NCBI RefSeq assembly: GCF_018100805.1
Contig: NZ_JAGJEA010000003.1
Location: forward strand, 578,818-642,817
Length of the DNA stretch: 64,000 nt
Source of the DNA: Aquimarina sp. MMG016
GTDB taxonomy: Bacteria > Bacteroidota > Bacteroidia > Flavobacteriales > Flavobacteriaceae
Reading direction: 5' to 3'
Shown: in pieces, positions 61,863 through 64,000 of the stretch
Numbering within the stretch: position 1 is the stretch's first letter
Layout of the letters: every line of letters starts with the position of its first letter
Translations under genes and position numbers: made by a program
Notes under the pieces: generated by a model
The model's input: only the letters and a program-made list of their open reading frames with translations
The model's database searches: none
What the model was told of the DNA's origin: nothing

Positions 61863-62660
61863 TTATTTTCTTAATTTAATTACTTTGGTTTTTTCGTTAA
61901 CTAGTGTATCAAATCGATTCAATTCTTCCTGGTTTTTGATTTCATAGTGCATTGGAATGGCAATTTTTGGTCTAATTTTATTTACAATCTTAGCAGCCTC
62001 TTCCGCGTTCATCGTTAAGTTATCTCCTCCAATTGGAACCAAAGCAACATCAATACCACTTAGTCGTTCCATTTCAGAAATATAGTCTGTATCTCCTGCA
62101 TGGTAAATTTTTAAGCCATTTTTTGATGTAATCACATAGCCCACGTTTTCTTTCGATTTAGAGTGGGCTTTAATCCATAAAAAAACCGACTTTGTATTGT
62201 ATGCCAAAGTTGTCTCAATACCAATTTTTTCAAATTGTAATTGCTCCTTAGGTTTTACAATTTGGATTTGGTTTTTGACATCTCTTATTTTATTTAAAGC
62301 TCCTTTTGAACAAATAATTATTGTTTCATCTTTTAAAAGGTTCTTAATATCCTTTAAAGAGAAATGGTCTGGATGAGCATGAGTTATCAAAATATAATCT
62401 GCCTGCTCTGCATTCTCAATTCCTACAGGGTCGATGTAAATAACCTTATCATCAATTTTCAGCTGAAAACTTGATGGAAAAAAATGTGATTTATTCACTT
62501 TGATAGCTCCCCAAGTTGTTAAAGTTATATTTTCTCCAATAGTTACTTTTTGAGGTATTGGATTTCTTTTTTCGCTTATTTTTACTTTTACCATGGTACA
62601 GCCTTGATTAATTAATAAAGCCAAGCAGAGTATTAAAAAATGTAATCTGTTTGTCTGCAT
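61863..62660 (-). CDS. Metallo-beta-lactamase-fold hydrolase, UlaG-like lipoprotein
   Basis: 265 residues. Signal MQTNRLHFLILCLALLINQGC is a lipoprotein signal (Cys21). THAHPDHFS (about 93-101) is the HxHxDH metal motif, HAGDTDY and PMHYE further ligands, as in UlaG/NAPE-PLD-like MBL proteins. Probably a phosphodiesterase or lactonase; substrate unknown. Its start is 47 bp from a perfect palindrome at the 3' end of the TetR gene. Likely one transcript with the downstream RsgA paralogue. Confidence 0.85.
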   Translation of the reverse strand: MQTNRLHFLILCLALLINQGCTMVKVKISEKRNPIPQKVTIGENITLTTWGAIKVNKSHFFPSSFQLKIDDKVIYIDPVGIENAEQADYILITHAHPDHFSLKDIKNLLKDETIIICSKGALNKIRDVKNQIQIVKPKEQLQFEKIGIETTLAYNTKSVFLWIKAHSKSKENVGYVITSKNGLKIYHAGDTDYISEMERLSGIDVALVPIGGDNLTMNAEEAAKIVNKIRPKIAIPMHYEIKNQEELNRFDTLVNEKTKVIKLRK

Positions 62661-62707
62661 TTGTAATAGAATATTTTTACAAAATTAAATATCCTAAATG
62701 TCAAACT

Positions 62708-62725
62708 TTAGACGGTTCCGTCTAA
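62708..62725. promoter_or_regulatory. Perfect 18-bp palindrome, candidate TetR operator
   Basis: TTAGACGG-TT-CCGTCTAA, two perfect 8-bp half-sites with a 2-bp centre. It overlaps the last 4 bp of the tetR gene and lies 48 bp before the start of the metallo-hydrolase gene. Form and size fit TetR-family operators. Confidence 0.65.
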
Positions 62726-63273
62726 TCGGATTCTTTTTTTGAATTTTGGAAAAGAAGTACCATTTTCCGAATATCTGAGAAATATTCTTTTAGCCAATCA
62801 CGGTTTAAAGTCTCATAGGTAATTTGAAGATAAAAATTTTCCAAACTAAGATGCAATACCATTTTAGCTAGCGGGCTATTTCCTGATAAAGAAATTATAT
62901 TTTTCCATACTGGTAATAGTCCTTTAATTGAGAATTGATTTATTTGAGATAAACATTGTTTAAACGCTTGATTGTCCCTATGAATTCTTAATTGACGATT
63001 AAATAGTAAGTCAATTTTATGTTCGATAATAATGGATATTAATTCTTCCTCGGTCTTTGCATTTGATTCTTTTGCAGAAATATTTTTTGCTTGTCTTAAA
63101 TGAAATTCCAATAAACACTCCGTAAAAACCTCTAAATCAGCAAACAAGTGGTAAAATGAAGACTTGTTCTTCCCAATTTTTTTAGATAATCTTTCCACTT
63201 TAAGTCCTTTTGGACCTTCATAAGCAAAACACTTATAACCTGTTTCTAACCATATTTTTTCTATTTCTCGCAT
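62722..63273 (-). CDS. TetR-family transcriptional regulator
   Basis: 183 residues from ATG 63273 (MREIEKIWLETGYKCFAYEG); a TTG nine bases upstream is less likely. N-terminal HTH: GLKVERLSKKIGKNKSSFYHLFADLEVFTECLLEFHLRQ (in part), typical of TetR proteins, with a helical ligand domain following. Probably represses the metallo-hydrolase/RsgA pair through the palindrome at 62708, because that lies between them. Confidence 0.88.
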   Translation of the reverse strand: MREIEKIWLETGYKCFAYEGPKGLKVERLSKKIGKNKSSFYHLFADLEVFTECLLEFHLRQAKNISAKESNAKTEEELISIIIEHKIDLLFNRQLRIHRDNQAFKQCLSQINQFSIKGLLPVWKNIISLSGNSPLAKMVLHLSLENFYLQITYETLNRDWLKEYFSDIRKMVLLFQNSKKESD

Positions 63274-63299
63274 TATAAACAAAGAAAGGGTCTAGCTGA

Positions 63300-63389
63300 T
63301 TTATAATAAGTGAATGCGGCTTTTGTATTAACCACAACGATAAATATAACAAACGTTGCTGACCCAAAGGGCAGCTATGTTTTGTTATA
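63300..63389. repeat. Dyad spacer H
   Basis: Inverted TATAACAAAC / GTTTTGTTATA (63345-63354 and 63379-63389) around a strong inner hairpin GCTGACCC-AAA-GGGCAGC (63358-63374). It runs to the stop codon of the next minus-strand gene (63385). Confidence 0.6.
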
Positions 63390-63711
63390 TAGTGTTATCT
63401 ACTTTTTTTATTATTTCAGCTCGAATCACACTTGATCTATTCATCGAATTTTGAGCATCCCTCATAGTTCTGTATTTACGAATGCGAGTAAACTCAATAT
63501 TACCATAGAATCTATTTGTAATGCGAACTACAATTTCTTTTTTCGAAGTTTTTCTTCTTCTAAGATTTTTAACTTCTTCGAATTCTGATAAACCTTTACC
63601 AGTTTTTCTCCAACGTTTATTCCCAATTCTTTTCAGATATGGTCTTAGATGCTTTGACCATTCACCACTTCGGAAGTTCCCTTTATGATATGTTTTGTTC
63701 AGATTATTCAT
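63385..63711 (-). CDS. Small, very basic protein of unknown function
   Basis: 108 residues, rich in Arg and Lys (LRRRKTSKKEIVVRITNRFYGN), with Tyr/Trp patches in the first 40 residues. No membrane segment or signal. The charge suggests nucleic-acid contact, but no fold is recognised. Its start overlaps the 3' end of the next gene by 4 bp (ATGA-type), so the two are translationally coupled. Confidence 0.55.
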   Translation of the reverse strand: MNNLNKTYHKGNFRSGEWSKHLRPYLKRIGNKRWRKTGKGLSEFEEVKNLRRRKTSKKEIVVRITNRFYGNIEFTRIRKYRTMRDAQNSMNRSSVIRAEIIKKVDNTI

Positions 63712-63998
63712 TTCAAATATTTCATAAATTCAATTCCTCCAATTCTTTTATCTGTCAAAATATCTAATATTAGTTCACCTTCTTTTTTATCGTGTAGAGT
63801 TATATTTTGTTCAAATTGCCATTCAGAATCAGGTTGATTAGCATTTTTAGGGGCCACAAAATATCCATAAGCTCTACTTTCCCAATAGATTTGAGTACAA
63901 TTTCGTATAGATTGTATAATCTCAACTTCTTCAGGAATTTGTTTTTCAGCTATTTCAGCAAGCCATTCGGAATTATATTTTTCCCATTTAATTTTCAT
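63708..63998 (-). CDS. Small acidic/aromatic protein, first gene of a two-gene unit
   Basis: 96 residues starting at ATG 63998, two bases from the window edge. Trp- and Glu-rich (KIKWEKYNSEWLAEIAEKQI; YWESRAYGYFVAPKNANQPD), no signal. Function unknown. Overlap with the downstream basic protein suggests they act as a pair; a toxin-antitoxin or immunity arrangement is possible but not supported by any motif. The true start may lie outside the window. Confidence 0.5.
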   Translation of the reverse strand: MKIKWEKYNSEWLAEIAEKQIPEEVEIIQSIRNCTQIYWESRAYGYFVAPKNANQPDSEWQFEQNITLHDKKEGELILDILTDKRIGGIEFMKYLK

Positions 63999-64000
63999 CG

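Larger units (their letters stand above)
53031..63998. other. Candidate gene-cassette-like array with dyad spacers
   Basis: From the broken ADP-ribosylglycohydrolase to the right edge, unrelated one- or two-gene units (mostly minus strand) alternate with non-coding spacers of about 50-200 bp that have inverted ends. Flanks of several units are inverted copies of each other (56977-56995 with 58047-58065; 53477-53485 with 54333-54341). The pattern [dyad spacer]-[gene]-[dyad spacer] is like a chromosomal integron, but no integrase is in the window and the cores do not fit attC. The separate spacers are listed as repeats. Confidence 0.5.

Noticed and set aside
53354..63389. Typical integron attC sites
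   Set aside because: The spacers have the right size and topology, but their ends do not match the RYYYAAC / GTTRRRY cores, and no integrase is visible. I report them as integron-like only.
1..64000. CRISPR arrays, tRNA or rRNA genes, insertion sequences
   Set aside because: I looked for regularly spaced direct repeats, cloverleaf-like stretches with conserved TTC loops and transposase motifs, and saw none. A dedicated search could still find a tRNA in the spacers.

Overview
The window looks like chromosomal DNA of a marine member of the Flavobacteriaceae (Bacteroidota), probably close to Aquimarina. This rests on several things. The DNA is AT-rich. Candidate promoters follow the TTG / TAnnTTTG pattern of this phylum rather than sigma70. 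Shine-Dalgarno sequences are weak. A secreted protein carries a type IX secretion (T9SS) C-terminal signal. There is a complete Bat (aerotolerance) operon, a kynurenine-type 3-hydroxyanthranilate dioxygenase and many small lipoproteins. I saw no rRNA, tRNA, CRISPR array, prophage, transposase or integrase gene.

Layout. 0-5.2 kb: a PhyH-like dioxygenase cut by the window edge, small membrane/lipoproteins, a TauE/SafE exporter and a CrtISO/RetSat-like FAD oxidoreductase. 5.2-15 kb: thioesterase, an HU-like/SPOR fusion divergent from dprA, then a minus-strand run of metabolic and envelope genes (SGNH hydrolase, NTF2-like proteins, alpha/beta hydrolase, NagZ-like GH3, rhodanese, gpsA). 15-23.8 kb: plus-strand lipoproteins, a small cysteine-rich peptide with a double-glycine leader, 3-hydroxyanthranilate dioxygenase, an ALDH7-type dehydrogenase and a large T9SS-exported Asp-box protein. 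23.8-30.5 kb: a zinc-ribbon/SPFH pair, a collagen-like lipoprotein, a phosphatase, an AlbA_2/Schlafen-like protein and an SDR. 30.7-40.5 kb: moxR, DUF58, a BatD-like protein, batA, a flavodoxin-like gene, batB, batC, batD, batE. 40.5-47 kb: DUF418 protein, then SulP, beta-carbonic anhydrase and a second SulP, which suggests bicarbonate/anion handling, then CvpA. 47-53 kb: a minus-strand sugar-related group (S41 peptidase with a carbohydrate-binding-like N-terminus, GH31, exported Gfo/Idh/MocA) ending in a broken ADP-ribosylglycohydrolase.

From about 53.0 kb to the right edge the organisation changes. Unrelated one- or two-gene units, nearly all on the minus strand, are separated by non-coding, dyad-structured spacers of about 50-200 bp whose ends are inverted repeats. 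One alpha/beta hydrolase gene is bracketed by a perfect 19-bp inverted repeat. A divergent merR/doxX pair is bracketed by a 9-bp one. Two spacer families recur (53.35 and 56.86 kb; 54.34 and 59.6 kb), and internal hairpins keep their position while their sequence changes. This resembles a chromosomal-integron-like gene-cassette array, but the termini do not fit the textbook attC core, so it may be a separate repeat system. It is the most interesting part of the window. Inside it, a TetR gene sits next to a perfect 18-bp palindrome that probably controls a metallo-hydrolase/RsgA-paralogue pair, and MerR sits on a dyad inside a long-spacer promoter.
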